The notes: generated by a model from the sequence alone, not told the origin. Positions 37,023 through 45,970 are shown, numbered from the stretch's first letter. The stretch is 64,000 nucleotides of DNA from a virus (IMGVR_UViG_3300024259_000010:171834-235833), one strand, 5' to 3'. Numbers and translations are program-made.

Positions 37023-39104
37023 ATGGATGATAATGTAATAGCAGATCCACGATCTATTGCTGATACAAATATTAAACCAGAGGTGATTGGTCTTGAGAAT
37101 CTTCTTAGTCCACTCTGTCAGTTCAACTCATCACAACGTGCAGATATGTTTAGTTCAAATATTTCACAAGCGTTAGTGGTAGATGGATGCGAACCACCAA
37201 GATTAGGATCTGGATTCGAACAGATGATTGGAGATTATTACTTCGATCCAACGCGTCGTAAATCAGAAGCTCAGTTAATTGATGTGATACCAAAATTCGA
37301 AATAGGATTTAGTAGTTCTCATATTTCAGAGTGTCCTAGTAAGACTGTAATACTTTTAACACCAGAAGGTATTGATTGTATTGAGATTAAGAATCATGAA
37401 CAATTATATTCAGGGTTTGGTTACAAGAACAAAATATCACCAGATGCAATTTATCTTAATACGGATGAAGGATCTTTTATTCCTAAAGATATGAAATTTG
37501 CAGAACCACCTAATCACATTGAAGGCGTACATTGTTTAGGCGTTAATGCTCAAGTAGCATATATGGCTATCCCACATGTTGTTCAGGATGCAATTGTTAT
37601 TGGTGAAAGTTATGCTAAAAAGAATGGTCACTTAGGTGTCCATACTGTTAAAGTCTCATTAGATGAAAATGATATTCCAATCAATCTCTATGGAACTGAA
37701 ATAGATCCTAAGATATTTCCAGACATTGGCCAGCAGGTTAATGAAGAAGGTATCTTAATGGCTATCCGAGAAAGCTCGGCATCGTCATTTGCAGATCTTA
37801 CAGAAGCAGCACTTAACCATGTTCAGTTTACAACTGATAAGATTATTAAAGCACCAGCAGGTGCCACTGTTATGGATGTCAAAGTATTCAGCTCAGCTAT
37901 TGCATATAGAAAGCTTGCTGATAATCCTGGTATGATGTCTCAGGTTATTAAATACCAATCACATTATTACAATTACTATAAGCGTATTATCGATTGTTAT
38001 AACAAGATTAAAAATGATGGGCATAAATTAACTCCACGTTTCAATGATCTAGTAACACGAGCAATGTGTTTGAAGAAACCAGCAAACTCAAAAGAGAAAC
38101 TACCACTGATTGATAAACGTGTACCTGTAGGACATTTCGTATTAGAAATTACTTATGGTTATACACGCAATGTATCAAATGGTTTTAAATTTGCTGGACG
38201 TTCTGGTAACAAAGGTGTTATCTCAATTATCTGGCCTGATGAACATATGCCAGTTGATGAACAAGGTATTAGAGCTGATATGATTGTCTCTCCTGAGTCA
38301 GTTGTAAACAGATTGAATCCATCACAGTTATATGAACAGTTCTATAATAGAATGGGTGACTTAATGGCACAGCGAGTTCGTAATGATGAATTCGGTTCCA
38401 TGACAAATACATACAATACTGTCATAAGTTTTCTTAAGGATATTCGTCAAGAGTATGCGAGAGAGATAGATGAGCTATGTGATACTCCAGCAAAGAAGCA
38501 GGCATTAATCGATGATATCAAAGAAGATGGTTTTTATCTGATTATACCCCCATTCTGTAAGGATGTTACATTGTTAAATTGTAAGAATCTAGCGGCTAAG
38601 TACAACTATGTTGAATCACCTGTAACTTACTCGTATCGACAACAAGACGGTACATTGAAAACTGTTACAACTAAGTTTGATCATTGCATTGGATCTATCT
38701 ATATGTACATACTTGGTAAGATACCACAGATGCAGGCTTCTGCATTAGAGATATCGTACATTAATCAATTCGGGTTACCGATTAAAGCAAAGTCAAAGGA
38801 ACTGAAACTACAACATCTGTATACAGCTACACCATTACGTTTTGGTGAAGATGAAGTCAGTATGTTTATTATGGATCTACCTCCTGAAAACATTGCAAGA
38901 TTCTTGGGTATACGTGCTACATGCACATCAGCCACAGAAAAGATGAATCGTGAATTGTTAACGGTCAAACGACCATCTGCTATTAAGCACATTAAGATGT
39001 CTACTAGAGAGATCGTGAAGAATAGTGTTGTGAGTAAGATCTTTAATCATTACATGGGTGTTATAGGATTCGATACAAGCGAAACCTCATCTGGTCGTAA
39101 ATAA
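37023..39104 (+). CDS. RNA polymerase beta subunit, C-terminal part
   Basis: The 693-aa protein contains FAGRSGNKGVISIIWPDEHM (about residues 390-410), followed by a VDEQGIRADMIVSPESVVNR line. These match the beta-subunit segment GRxGNKGVI...MPxxExGxxxDxxxxPxxxxSRM that holds the conserved catalytic-site lysine. Only the C-terminal half of beta is present; the N-terminal half is a separate protein, as in phiKZ-like phages. It is followed at once by the beta' C-part gene, the same arrangement I recall for the phiKZ non-virion polymerase genes gp71-73/gp74. It probably transcribes phage genes after infection starts. Confidence 0.85.
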   Translation: MDDNVIADPRSIADTNIKPEVIGLENLLSPLCQFNSSQRADMFSSNISQALVVDGCEPPRLGSGFEQMIGDYYFDPTRRKSEAQLIDVIPKFEIGFSSSHISECPSKTVILLTPEGIDCIEIKNHEQLYSGFGYKNKISPDAIYLNTDEGSFIPKDMKFAEPPNHIEGVHCLGVNAQVAYMAIPHVVQDAIVIGESYAKKNGHLGVHTVKVSLDENDIPINLYGTEIDPKIFPDIGQQVNEEGILMAIRESSASSFADLTEAALNHVQFTTDKIIKAPAGATVMDVKVFSSAIAYRKLADNPGMMSQVIKYQSHYYNYYKRIIDCYNKIKNDGHKLTPRFNDLVTRAMCLKKPANSKEKLPLIDKRVPVGHFVLEITYGYTRNVSNGFKFAGRSGNKGVISIIWPDEHMPVDEQGIRADMIVSPESVVNRLNPSQLYEQFYNRMGDLMAQRVRNDEFGSMTNTYNTVISFLKDIRQEYAREIDELCDTPAKKQALIDDIKEDGFYLIIPPFCKDVTLLNCKNLAAKYNYVESPVTYSYRQQDGTLKTVTTKFDHCIGSIYMYILGKIPQMQASALEISYINQFGLPIKAKSKELKLQHLYTATPLRFGEDEVSMFIMDLPPENIARFLGIRATCTSATEKMNRELLTVKRPSAIKHIKMSTREIVKNSVVSKIFNHYMGVIGFDTSETSSGRK

Positions 39105-39122
39105 CATTAAGTAAAGGAACAT

Positions 39123-41003
39123 ATGAATAGACAAATAATAACAACTGCTATGTTATCCAATATGGAATACTTAGTGGAAAATGTTAGCAAGCCTAATGTT
39201 ATGATTGACCTACAGTTGGATGATGGTAATAAAATAAAACTATCATCTACTAATGCTATACTACATGGTATTTTATGGATACCTTATTATAGACTAGGTC
39301 GTAATATAACTATTAATGAAATATACCCAATCAAGAACGTGACACCAGAAACGGTCAGTGAAGTACAAACTATTCAATATAGGCATTTGATGGAAGAAGT
39401 CGATATGCCTTACATGGACATTGTGAAGTTATTATGGGATACTGTGATAACCTTATATAAATTCGTTCATGCAAACTTGGGTGAGTACTCCAGATCTATT
39501 AGTTTAATGTCACTAATTCATGTAACTGATAACCCAGCTGTTAAGAAGATTATTGAAACTGACATACCGAGTGAACTTGGTACTAAGGTGGCAGAGATTC
39601 GATTCAATGAGTTATCTAAAGAATTACTTGATGTACTTGAAGACCCTAAAGCAATACCTAATAATCCCATGTTACCATTCATGGATTCAGGTGTGTTTAA
39701 TCGTAATCAGCTACCACAGTTAATGATGGCATATGGAGCACGGTCAGATCTAGATGATCAGATGCAGAAACATGTCATTAATGAATCATCACTGAGTGGA
39801 TTGAAAACAGTCAAAGATTATGCGACAGAAGCATTGAGTGCTAAGAAAACATCATTCTACTTGAAAGATGTTATTAGCAAGACTCAGTACTTTGCTCGTG
39901 TACTTCGATTGAATAATATGCAATTCAGAAAGAAGTATAAAGGTGATTGTGGTAGTACATATGTGGCTCCAATAACAATAGCTACAGGTACTGGTAAGAA
40001 CTTTGTTGATAAAGTGGTGTTCCACCATGGTAAGAAAGTAATCATAACTAAGAATAACTATAAAGAACTAGAGGGACATCGTGTTGAAATGATATCACCT
40101 CTTGGTTGTAAATATCATGATGGTATTTGTGAAAGATGTGCAGGGCGTGCTACAACTAAGCCTTGGGCATTTATGCCAGATATTCATCTAGGTAATTATT
40201 CTAAGTCGAAGCTATGTGCTAAAATATCGCAGAAGGTATTGAGTGCAAAGCATCTTATCAAAACAACTTCAATTGAACCTAAGTTATTTGATTGTGCAAA
40301 ACGATATCTATGTAAGAAATCTGGCAGTACGAATATTATATTCTGTAAAACTGTTAATAGAAGTCTTAAGAATATCGCAGTCGTAGTTCCATATGAAAGT
40401 ATGAAACATATCGGTGATTTGCATTATGGTCAAACTGCTGAGAGCTTTAGTCTGTTGGAACAGATTGCATTTAAGAATACTGCAACTGAACAAATGGATG
40501 AGATTAAGCTTGGTGAACCACAGTTCATGCTGCACTTCTCAGAAGAAATGTTAGAACATATCAAAACTGTATATCCAGATATCGAATTGGTAGATGGTAA
40601 TTATGAGATTCCTATGAAAGGATTTAAAGCAAGTGATCCGTTCATTTCTTATGTCGTAATTAATGATGATATGGTAGCATTCTCTGATCGTGTGAAGAAC
40701 ATGATTAGTAACAACATGGCAAGTTATAATTCAGCATCATCTGCATTGATTGATCTGGCTAATATCATCTATACTAAGACAAACCTAAATATATTCTTTA
40801 TTGAATTAGTAGTTAAGTCTTTGATGAGTAGACCTATCACATGTGATACAGATGTAGACTTCTCGAAATTACGTGAAGGAATCATTGACTCAAGTGTTGC
40901 ATCTAAATTAGCACATGAAGATATTCGTAGATACTTACAACAAGCATCTACTTGTGTCGTTCCAAAAGGTGATAGTCCTATTGACATCTTCTTTGGGTTC
41001 TAA
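39123..41003 (+). CDS. RNA polymerase beta' subunit, C-terminal part
   Basis: The 626-aa product has a zinc-cluster-like line, GCKYHDGICERCAGR (about residues 328-343), followed by HLGNYSKSKLCAKISQKVLS, matching the beta' segment GxCxxCYGR...G...AAQSIGEP. Before it lies a trigger-loop-like stretch (KTSFYLKDVISKTQYFARVL). Its gene follows the beta C-part by 18 bases with a TAAAGGAA site, so the pair is one operon. The partner N-terminal parts lie on the minus strand at 50097 and 54445, or elsewhere. Confidence 0.85.
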   Translation: MNRQIITTAMLSNMEYLVENVSKPNVMIDLQLDDGNKIKLSSTNAILHGILWIPYYRLGRNITINEIYPIKNVTPETVSEVQTIQYRHLMEEVDMPYMDIVKLLWDTVITLYKFVHANLGEYSRSISLMSLIHVTDNPAVKKIIETDIPSELGTKVAEIRFNELSKELLDVLEDPKAIPNNPMLPFMDSGVFNRNQLPQLMMAYGARSDLDDQMQKHVINESSLSGLKTVKDYATEALSAKKTSFYLKDVISKTQYFARVLRLNNMQFRKKYKGDCGSTYVAPITIATGTGKNFVDKVVFHHGKKVIITKNNYKELEGHRVEMISPLGCKYHDGICERCAGRATTKPWAFMPDIHLGNYSKSKLCAKISQKVLSAKHLIKTTSIEPKLFDCAKRYLCKKSGSTNIIFCKTVNRSLKNIAVVVPYESMKHIGDLHYGQTAESFSLLEQIAFKNTATEQMDEIKLGEPQFMLHFSEEMLEHIKTVYPDIELVDGNYEIPMKGFKASDPFISYVVINDDMVAFSDRVKNMISNNMASYNSASSALIDLANIIYTKTNLNIFFIELVVKSLMSRPITCDTDVDFSKLREGIIDSSVASKLAHEDIRRYLQQASTCVVPKGDSPIDIFFGF

Positions 41004-41015
41004 AATATAAATTAG

Positions 41016-41055
41016 TATATAGCTAGGTCGTAATGACCTAGCTATATATTTTTTT
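41016..41055 (+). terminator. Intrinsic terminator after polymerase pair
   Basis: A perfect 13-bp stem with a GTAAT loop is followed by a long T-run. Confidence 0.95.
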
Positions 41056-41077
41056 GTAGTTCATATGTATATGGATA

Positions 41078-41085
41078 TATATTAC
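41078..41085 (+). promoter_or_regulatory. Early-type promoter TATATTAC
   Basis: Upstream TGTAGTTCAT and downstream ATAAACTAATTTAAATAAA with AAAGGAAA match the conserved early leader. Confidence 0.9.
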
Positions 41086-41122
41086 TCTTATGTATAAACT
41101 AATTTAAATAAAAGGAAATATA

Positions 41123-41632
41123 ATGAGATATCCAACAAATAAAAATAATGAGTTTAAAATACATCTCAAAGAACTTGGGTTTAAGTCATATAAAGATGTG
41201 GCATTAGCTGCAGGGACTACAGCACCATTGATCAAGGCTATTCTATCCATCGGTCCAAGTGATAGATTTGTGTTGAACCGAGCAGCACATGCATTAGCCA
41301 CGGTTGGTGTAGACATTAGCATCCTGGGTTATGAATCTCCTGAGAAATTGGAAGATATAGATGGGCTTATGTTTGATGCACCACAAAGCGATTACAACTT
41401 CTTCGATTCTATCTACGACAATGAACGTAGAGAAGTAGTCTTGGAAATGCTTGCAACTCTGACAGAGCGGAAGGCCGCGATCCTATATGACATATATTTT
41501 GAAGGTTCTACTTTTACCAGTATAGCCAGCAAGTACGGTGTCACAAAAAACAGGATAAAGCAAATCCACGACAGAGCTTTAAGGGCTATGCGGCACATAA
41601 CACGTGCAAGAATGTTACAGCAAGTTTATTAA
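41123..41632 (+). CDS. Sigma-70 region 4-like transcription factor with XRE-like N-terminus
   Basis: The 169-aa product has an N-terminal helix-turn-helix of XRE style (YKDVALAAGTTAPLIKAILS, residues 23-42) and a C-terminal block from about residue 100. That block reads EMLATLTERKAAILYDIYF then SIASKYGVTKNRIKQIHDRA, ending LRAMRHITR. The last part closely follows sigma-70 region 4 (FGVTxERIRQIEAKALRKLRH), which binds the -35 element and the beta flap. No region 2 or 3 is seen. It lies directly behind the polymerase pair with its own early promoter, so it may adapt host or phage RNA polymerase. Confidence 0.7.
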   Translation: MRYPTNKNNEFKIHLKELGFKSYKDVALAAGTTAPLIKAILSIGPSDRFVLNRAAHALATVGVDISILGYESPEKLEDIDGLMFDAPQSDYNFFDSIYDNERREVVLEMLATLTERKAAILYDIYFEGSTFTSIASKYGVTKNRIKQIHDRALRAMRHITRARMLQQVY

Positions 41633-41645
41633 AAAGGAGAATAGA

Positions 41646-42062
41646 ATGAAGATTGTAAAAGACTCACATATGGATCACGGTCTGTGTGATGAAATAATTG
41701 CGGAGATCACGGAAAAGTTTGCAGACAAGGATGGTTTCTTTATTGAAACATTCGAAGCTGTATCAGGAGAAGCACCCTGTGGGCTCTACGGGCCTATTGT
41801 TGGTGATGCCCCGGTTGATGAGAGGGATGTGTATTATACCAAACGCGGGGATCGTGAATATGATTCACGTATGGTTAAACTCCCTATGCGTATGACCAAT
41901 ACAATTACAGTTATTGCAGGTCCTCATGAGGATGATGCATGTGTATTGTATACAGCGTATGCTGGACCTCAGGCTCCAATGGAACCAGGTGATCCGAAAC
42001 AGAATGCTGCTGAGGTTGAAGACAATAAAGTCTTCTGGGCTAAGCACGCACTCTGTGAATAA
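41646..42062 (+). CDS. Conserved protein of unknown function, 138 aa
   Basis: ATG at 41646 follows AAAGGAG. The chain has FFIETFEAVSGEAPCGLYGP, VYYTKRGDREYDSRMVKLP, TITVIAGPHEDDACVLYTAY and PMEPGD, ending FWAKHALCE. I recognise this order (CGLYGP, SRMV..P, ITVIAG, LYTAYxGPxAP.EPGD, FWxxHAL) as a small family seen in bacteria and phages, without a known function. Base composition is noticeably less AT-rich than in neighbours, hinting at transfer. A UUCG terminator follows. Confidence 0.6.
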   Translation: MKIVKDSHMDHGLCDEIIAEITEKFADKDGFFIETFEAVSGEAPCGLYGPIVGDAPVDERDVYYTKRGDREYDSRMVKLPMRMTNTITVIAGPHEDDACVLYTAYAGPQAPMEPGDPKQNAAEVEDNKVFWAKHALCE

Positions 42063-42078
42063 TAACCCTTAACTAAAG

Positions 42079-42103
42079 AAAGAACCTTCGGGTTCTTTTT
42101 TTT
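42079..42103 (+). terminator. UUCG-loop intrinsic terminator
   Basis: Same core as at 24489: AGAACC, TTCG, GGTTCT and T8. Confidence 0.95.
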
Positions 42104-42125
42104 GAAGTTCAATATATTTCAGGTA

Positions 42126-42133
42126 TATATTAC
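42126..42133 (+). promoter_or_regulatory. Early-type promoter TATATTAC before the tRNA-like element
   Basis: The octamer ends 5 bases before the 5' end of a tRNA-like sequence. The usual leader is absent, so transcription may begin at or next to the tRNA-like 5' end. Confidence 0.8.
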
Positions 42134-42138
42134 TTATA

Positions 42139-42209
42139 TGATAAGTAGCTCAGCAGGTCAGAGCATTCGGATCTCCGAAAGGTTACGGGTTCGAGTCCCG
42201 TCAATATCA
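42139..42209 (+). tRNA. Degenerate tRNA-like element with a 4-base anticodon loop
   Basis: The order is D-stem GCTC/GAGC with loop AGCAGGTCA, anticodon-position stem TTCGG/CCGAA, variable AGGTT, and a perfect T-arm ACGGG-TTCGAGT-CCCGT. The anticodon loop is only ATCT, 3 bases too short, so there is no normal anticodon. The acceptor pairs only partly (TGATA with TATCA, then mismatches), and no CCA is encoded. It may be a decayed tRNA, a tRNA mimic or an RNA processing signal. It is flanked by two TATATTAC promoters. Confidence 0.5.
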
Positions 42210-42245
42210 AACTACATTTTTTTGTATATCATTTATATTCAAGTA

Positions 42246-42253
42246 TATATTAC
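42246..42253 (+). promoter_or_regulatory. Early-type promoter TATATTAC
   Basis: Followed by AGATAAACTATTTTAAATAA and an AAAGGAG site before 42294. Upstream TGTATATCATT matches the common flank. Confidence 0.9.
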
Positions 42254-42293
42254 TTCAATAGATAAACTATTTTAAATAAAAAGGAGAAAAATT

Positions 42294-43097
42294 ATGGAAA
42301 ATGAAATTAAGATTGCAAATACCAATGTTGTGATAAATGATGATCATGTCCTGGTTGATATGAAAGATGGTACAAAATTGGTAGTGCCAAACACTATGTT
42401 GAATGAGAAGTTTCTATCATTAGAAACATTGACCGTAGTACCACACTTGTTTACTGCATCTAATGATTTTATTTTAGATGAAATCAATAATGACCCGAAG
42501 GCTGTCATATTTGCATGTAGAGATTTTATGCTAGACGACCTCATGGAAAGTGGTACGTTACCTACAATTATTGAAGTCAAGGAAGATGACGCAATTGTGG
42601 AAGCATTTAATGGTGTATTGAATCAGACTTTACCAGATTGGTGGAAATCAGATCATGATGATCATGGTCAATATCTTTCCGACACTGATGAGGTAAAGGA
42701 TTCTCTCACCGAGTACAATGGAACCGGGTTCGGATTATATGTTACATCATACATTGATGGATGTTGGAGATTCCGATTAAAACAGAATCATATTGAAAAA
42801 GATATATCTATTGCTCCAGATATTGAAGAACTTAGGACACTAGTTATAAGTGTTGCTAAGTTATTCGATATTGAGCTTGGTAATGTGTTTTCATGTGATG
42901 ATCCAAATCTAGTGGCATACGCTACTGCATACCTTAAGAGTTATATACCTATGGTGTATAAAGATAAGAATGTATTTGGTGGTGTTATGTGGGCATTGTT
43001 AAATCTCGATGCTTATGAAGTACAAACTGCATACCAACATATTGAATGTGATGGAGGAATGCCATTTAATGTATTGGCGTTTGATACTGATTATTAA
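42294..43097 (+). CDS. Hypothetical early protein, 267 aa
   Basis: The product is acidic, mixed alpha/beta, with Trp in TLPDWWKSDHDDHGQYLSD and WRFRLKQNHIEKDI. No family recognised. It is the only gene between its early promoter and a strong terminator. Confidence 0.65.
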   Translation: MENEIKIANTNVVINDDHVLVDMKDGTKLVVPNTMLNEKFLSLETLTVVPHLFTASNDFILDEINNDPKAVIFACRDFMLDDLMESGTLPTIIEVKEDDAIVEAFNGVLNQTLPDWWKSDHDDHGQYLSDTDEVKDSLTEYNGTGFGLYVTSYIDGCWRFRLKQNHIEKDISIAPDIEELRTLVISVAKLFDIELGNVFSCDDPNLVAYATAYLKSYIPMVYKDKNVFGGVMWALLNLDAYEVQTAYQHIECDGGMPFNVLAFDTDY

Positions 43098-43107
43098 TCG
43101 ATCAGGT

Positions 43108-43144
43108 AAAAGACCCCCTCTTAAATGAGGGGTTTCTTTTTTTT
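43108..43144 (+). terminator. Intrinsic terminator
   Basis: CCCCTC and GAGGGG flank TTAAAT and lead into TTTCT8. Nearly the same hairpin is found at 45887. Confidence 0.95.
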
Positions 43145-43161
43145 CATTATACTTATAAACA

Positions 43162-43169
43162 TATATTAT
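43162..43169 (+). promoter_or_regulatory. Early-type promoter variant TATATTAT
   Basis: Upstream TTCATTATACTTATAAACA is almost identical to the 24533 promoter; only the last base of the octamer differs. Confidence 0.65.
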
Positions 43170-43205
43170 TTACATAGTAATATCAATTTAACAAAAGGTG
43201 CAACT

Positions 43206-43700
43206 ATGAACAAAGAAGGATTATATGTTGTAATAAAAAGGTCTCAGAATAATAGTTTATATTTAAATTTATTTGAGTATGGAGAACCTTATTTTAATTT
43301 TACAATAAAGCCCGGTAGAGTTAATACTAGTATAATATTTAACATGTGTGATATTATCCCATATTCACATGATACTGATGCTATGATGTTTTTAACAGCT
43401 ATAGGTATGATGTACCATATAGCTAAAGAGTATACACATATCCTTATGGGATTAATAAACTATGAATCTAAAGATACTATATTATTTGGAATAGATGACT
43501 CAATTAAAACAGTGGCATTTAAATCTAATGATAGTTTTATTGATTCATTAATTATGTCTAATCTAATAGAAGACTATGTTCCAATATATCTAATAGGTAA
43601 TCATAAAGGGAATACGATATTTTATGAAAGCGGTATGCAATGTATATTTGAATCATATATCTATTCGGATAATCTACAAATATTTAATAATGTAAGATGA
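43206..43700 (+). CDS. Hypothetical protein, 164 aa
   Basis: ATG at 43206 follows AAAGGTG; the open frame 5' of it covers the promoter. Low-complexity, Ile/Asn-rich with several hydrophobic stretches (IIFNMCDIIPY, AMMFLTAIGMMYHIA) but no clear membrane span. Function unknown. Confidence 0.6.
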   Translation: MNKEGLYVVIKRSQNNSLYLNLFEYGEPYFNFTIKPGRVNTSIIFNMCDIIPYSHDTDAMMFLTAIGMMYHIAKEYTHILMGLINYESKDTILFGIDDSIKTVAFKSNDSFIDSLIMSNLIEDYVPIYLIGNHKGNTIFYESGMQCIFESYIYSDNLQIFNNVR

Positions 43701-43778
43701 TTATTATATGAATAAAAATAAATAATCTGCAGGGTTTCTTGTGGAGAACTAGACAACCCTAACCTACAGGATTTTAAA

Positions 43779-45272
43779 ATGTCAACGAATGATAAATTAA
43801 TGATGATCGTAGAACCTACATGTATTCGATTACCTTATGGTAAATTAGATACATCTTGTAGATTCTATGCTAGACGAATATTGGAGGATTTCTGTAAAAA
43901 GAAATTGACTTCATTTGAATATGTGAAACGAGTTAATCGTTTTGTAAAAGATAAAGAGTACTTTAAACATGATGAGGTAGGAATGGTAATGCGAATACCA
44001 TCTGCCTTCATACATCAGTTGGAACAATTCTTAAGTGAACACTTTGTAATGTATCAGAAAGAGTTGGTCCGTACAATAGGCGACCGTGGTTTAACATGTG
44101 AACTCAATCCAGAGTTTACACCAAGGCCGATACAGAAGAAACCTATTGAATACTTATGTGATAAATCCACTAGCAAACGTGGTCTTGAATTACAGACAGG
44201 TAAAGGCAAGACATTTATTGCAACCCAGGTCATTAAACAACTTAATGAACCTACTATTATTGTGGTAGGAGGATTGATCCAACAGTGGTACCTTGAAGTA
44301 AAGAAGTTCCTAAAGATACCTGACAATAAAGTCTATGTAATTCAGGGTATTGGATCTATTAAAAAGTTATTTGATAATCCTAAACTTCAACCAGAAATTT
44401 TTATTTGCTCTGTAGGAACTATGCGTCCTTGGATCAAACAGAAAGAGAAGTATAAGCAATTCCCTACCTTCCAAGAATTTGTTGAGAAGTATGGGATAGG
44501 AACAAAGATTGTTGATGAGGCCCATTTATGTTTCCACGCATCTTGTATGATGGATCTATCAGGTGCTATCAACAACAACATTTATTTAACAGCTACCTTT
44601 GAATCAGCTAATCAATCAGTAAGACGTATCTTCACAACGTACTTCCCTAATCATATGATCTATGATGAAGTTGCTTATGATAAATACGCACATTCTACAT
44701 TCTATTTATATAACGGTTCTGTTCACGAAAGACGATGTCTTACCCATAAAGGTTATAGTCATCCTAAGTTTGAGGAACAGCTGTTACGTAATCCTAGATT
44801 GTTAATGGATTGGTTATGTCGTATTATTGAACCCTTGGCTAATATACATTACTTTAATAAAGGTGATAAGCTTAAGGGTAAGAAACTCATGATACTTTGT
44901 GCAAGAGCAGATATGGTCCATATGGTTGCACAGTTCTTTCATGATAGACATCCTGAGTATATAACATTATCTAAACTAGCGGATGATGATGAAGATGTAT
45001 ATGTTAAGGCTGACATTATCGTATCAACTGTTAAAGGATCTGGTACAGGTCGAGACATTAAGAACTTAGCTGTATTGATCAACACAATATCATTTAAAGC
45101 TATCACTACATCTAAGCAGGTCATTGGTCGTCTTAGAAAACTAGATGATGGTACACAAGTGGATTATGTTGATATGGTTGATATGAATATGTCAAGTCAT
45201 GTACGACACTTTAAAGACAGGTCTACTATTGTTAAAGATTGTAGTCTACAATATAAAGAATATAGATTATAA
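43779..45272 (+). CDS. SF2 helicase, UvsW-like
   Basis: The 497-aa product has helicase motifs in order: RPIQ near 116 (Q-like), Walker A LQTGKGKT (138-145), KIVDEAHL with DEAH (246-249), YLTATF (269-274), a motif IV region ILCARADMV, VSTVKGSGTGRDIKNLAVLI in two halves, and QVIGRLRK (motif VI). T4 UvsW-type proteins of this size reshape recombination intermediates and R-loops. Pairs functionally with the UvsX-like gene at 12773. Upstream is a non-promoter hairpin region (43730-43770). Confidence 0.8.
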   Translation: MSTNDKLMMIVEPTCIRLPYGKLDTSCRFYARRILEDFCKKKLTSFEYVKRVNRFVKDKEYFKHDEVGMVMRIPSAFIHQLEQFLSEHFVMYQKELVRTIGDRGLTCELNPEFTPRPIQKKPIEYLCDKSTSKRGLELQTGKGKTFIATQVIKQLNEPTIIVVGGLIQQWYLEVKKFLKIPDNKVYVIQGIGSIKKLFDNPKLQPEIFICSVGTMRPWIKQKEKYKQFPTFQEFVEKYGIGTKIVDEAHLCFHASCMMDLSGAINNNIYLTATFESANQSVRRIFTTYFPNHMIYDEVAYDKYAHSTFYLYNGSVHERRCLTHKGYSHPKFEEQLLRNPRLLMDWLCRIIEPLANIHYFNKGDKLKGKKLMILCARADMVHMVAQFFHDRHPEYITLSKLADDDEDVYVKADIIVSTVKGSGTGRDIKNLAVLINTISFKAITTSKQVIGRLRKLDDGTQVDYVDMVDMNMSSHVRHFKDRSTIVKDCSLQYKEYRL

Positions 45273-45276
45273 ATCG

Positions 45277-45313
45277 AATAACATCTACCTTTCGGGGTAG
45301 ATGTTATTTTTTT
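45277..45313 (+). terminator. Intrinsic terminator after helicase gene
   Basis: A 13-bp stem around TTTCGG leads into a T-run. Confidence 0.95.
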
Positions 45314-45335
45314 GTAGTTCATTGTTTTATAGATA

Positions 45336-45343
45336 TATATTAC
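45336..45343 (+). promoter_or_regulatory. Early-type promoter TATATTAC
   Basis: Upstream TGTAGTTCATTG and downstream AGTTAAACTGATTTAAATAA with AGAGGAG match the common leader. Confidence 0.9.
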
Positions 45344-45384
45344 ATTAATAGTTAAACTGATTTAAATAAATAGAGGAGTATGAC

Positions 45385-45654
45385 ATGAAGACTATAAACA
45401 AATATCCAAATAGACCACTCCGTCCACGGAGTCGCCCAGTTATCGGCATACCAACTATCCATACAGCTGGATATAGAGAACCGATCGTGGATACTGAAGA
45501 GATTGAAGTTGAGACAGTTATTAAATCTCAGAAAAAAGCCGAGGATCATAAATCTATAAATGATTTGATAAATAGAGTACCGCAACTCGCGGAGATTTAT
45601 AAAGATCATCCAGATTTTCAAGATAATAAAACTATACAGTTGTTAAATAAATAA
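45385..45654 (+). CDS. Small early protein, 89 aa
   Basis: Basic, Pro/Arg-rich N-terminus (KYPNRPLRPRSRPVIGIP) followed by an acidic and helical tail. No family recognised. Confidence 0.6.
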   Translation: MKTINKYPNRPLRPRSRPVIGIPTIHTAGYREPIVDTEEIEVETVIKSQKKAEDHKSINDLINRVPQLAEIYKDHPDFQDNKTIQLLNK

Positions 45655-45666
45655 AGGATAAATATT

Positions 45667-45870
45667 ATGAATATCGTTTTGAATGCCATGAGAGCAAATA
45701 TCATACTACTACGTTTCATGTTTGTATGTAAAAATAGGTTCGCTATGTTAACTGAGATGATTAGTTATAAATATGACATGAGCATATTGAATATCAAGAT
45801 GTATTACTATAAATCTGTATCTTACATGTGTAATGTTAAACTTAACATACTCAATAGATTACATGATTGA
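45667..45870 (+). CDS. Small early protein, 67 aa
   Basis: An AAAGGAT site precedes the ATG. Rich in Met, Ile and Tyr with a hydrophobic stretch (ANIILLRFMFVCKNRFAML). It ends just before a terminator. Function unknown. Confidence 0.5.
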   Translation: MNIVLNAMRANIILLRFMFVCKNRFAMLTEMISYKYDMSILNIKMYYYKSVSYMCNVKLNILNRLHD

Positions 45871-45886
45871 TAGTAGTATTGAAAAT

Positions 45887-45920
45887 CAATCCCCTCTTAA
45901 ATGAGGGGGTTTCTTTTTTT
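45887..45920 (+). terminator. Intrinsic terminator
   Basis: CCCCTC, TTAAAT and GAGGGG followed by a T-run; near-copy of the 43108 hairpin. Confidence 0.95.
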
Positions 45921-45948
45921 ATTTACGAATCATGCTTATTCATCATGA

Positions 45949-45970
45949 TATGTATATAAATTTATAAACA
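45949..45970 (+). promoter_or_regulatory. Late-type promoter TATGTATATAAATTTATAAA
   Basis: The same 20-base block as before the virion operon at 14846, here 17 bases before the gene at 45987, which has an AAAGGA site. Confidence 0.7.

Noticed and set aside
42166-42184. Reading of CTCCGAA as a normal anticodon loop with anticodon CCG (Arg)
   Set aside because: The bases on both sides would not pair (CGGAT with AGGTT); only the TTCGG/CCGAA stem with a 4-base loop fits.
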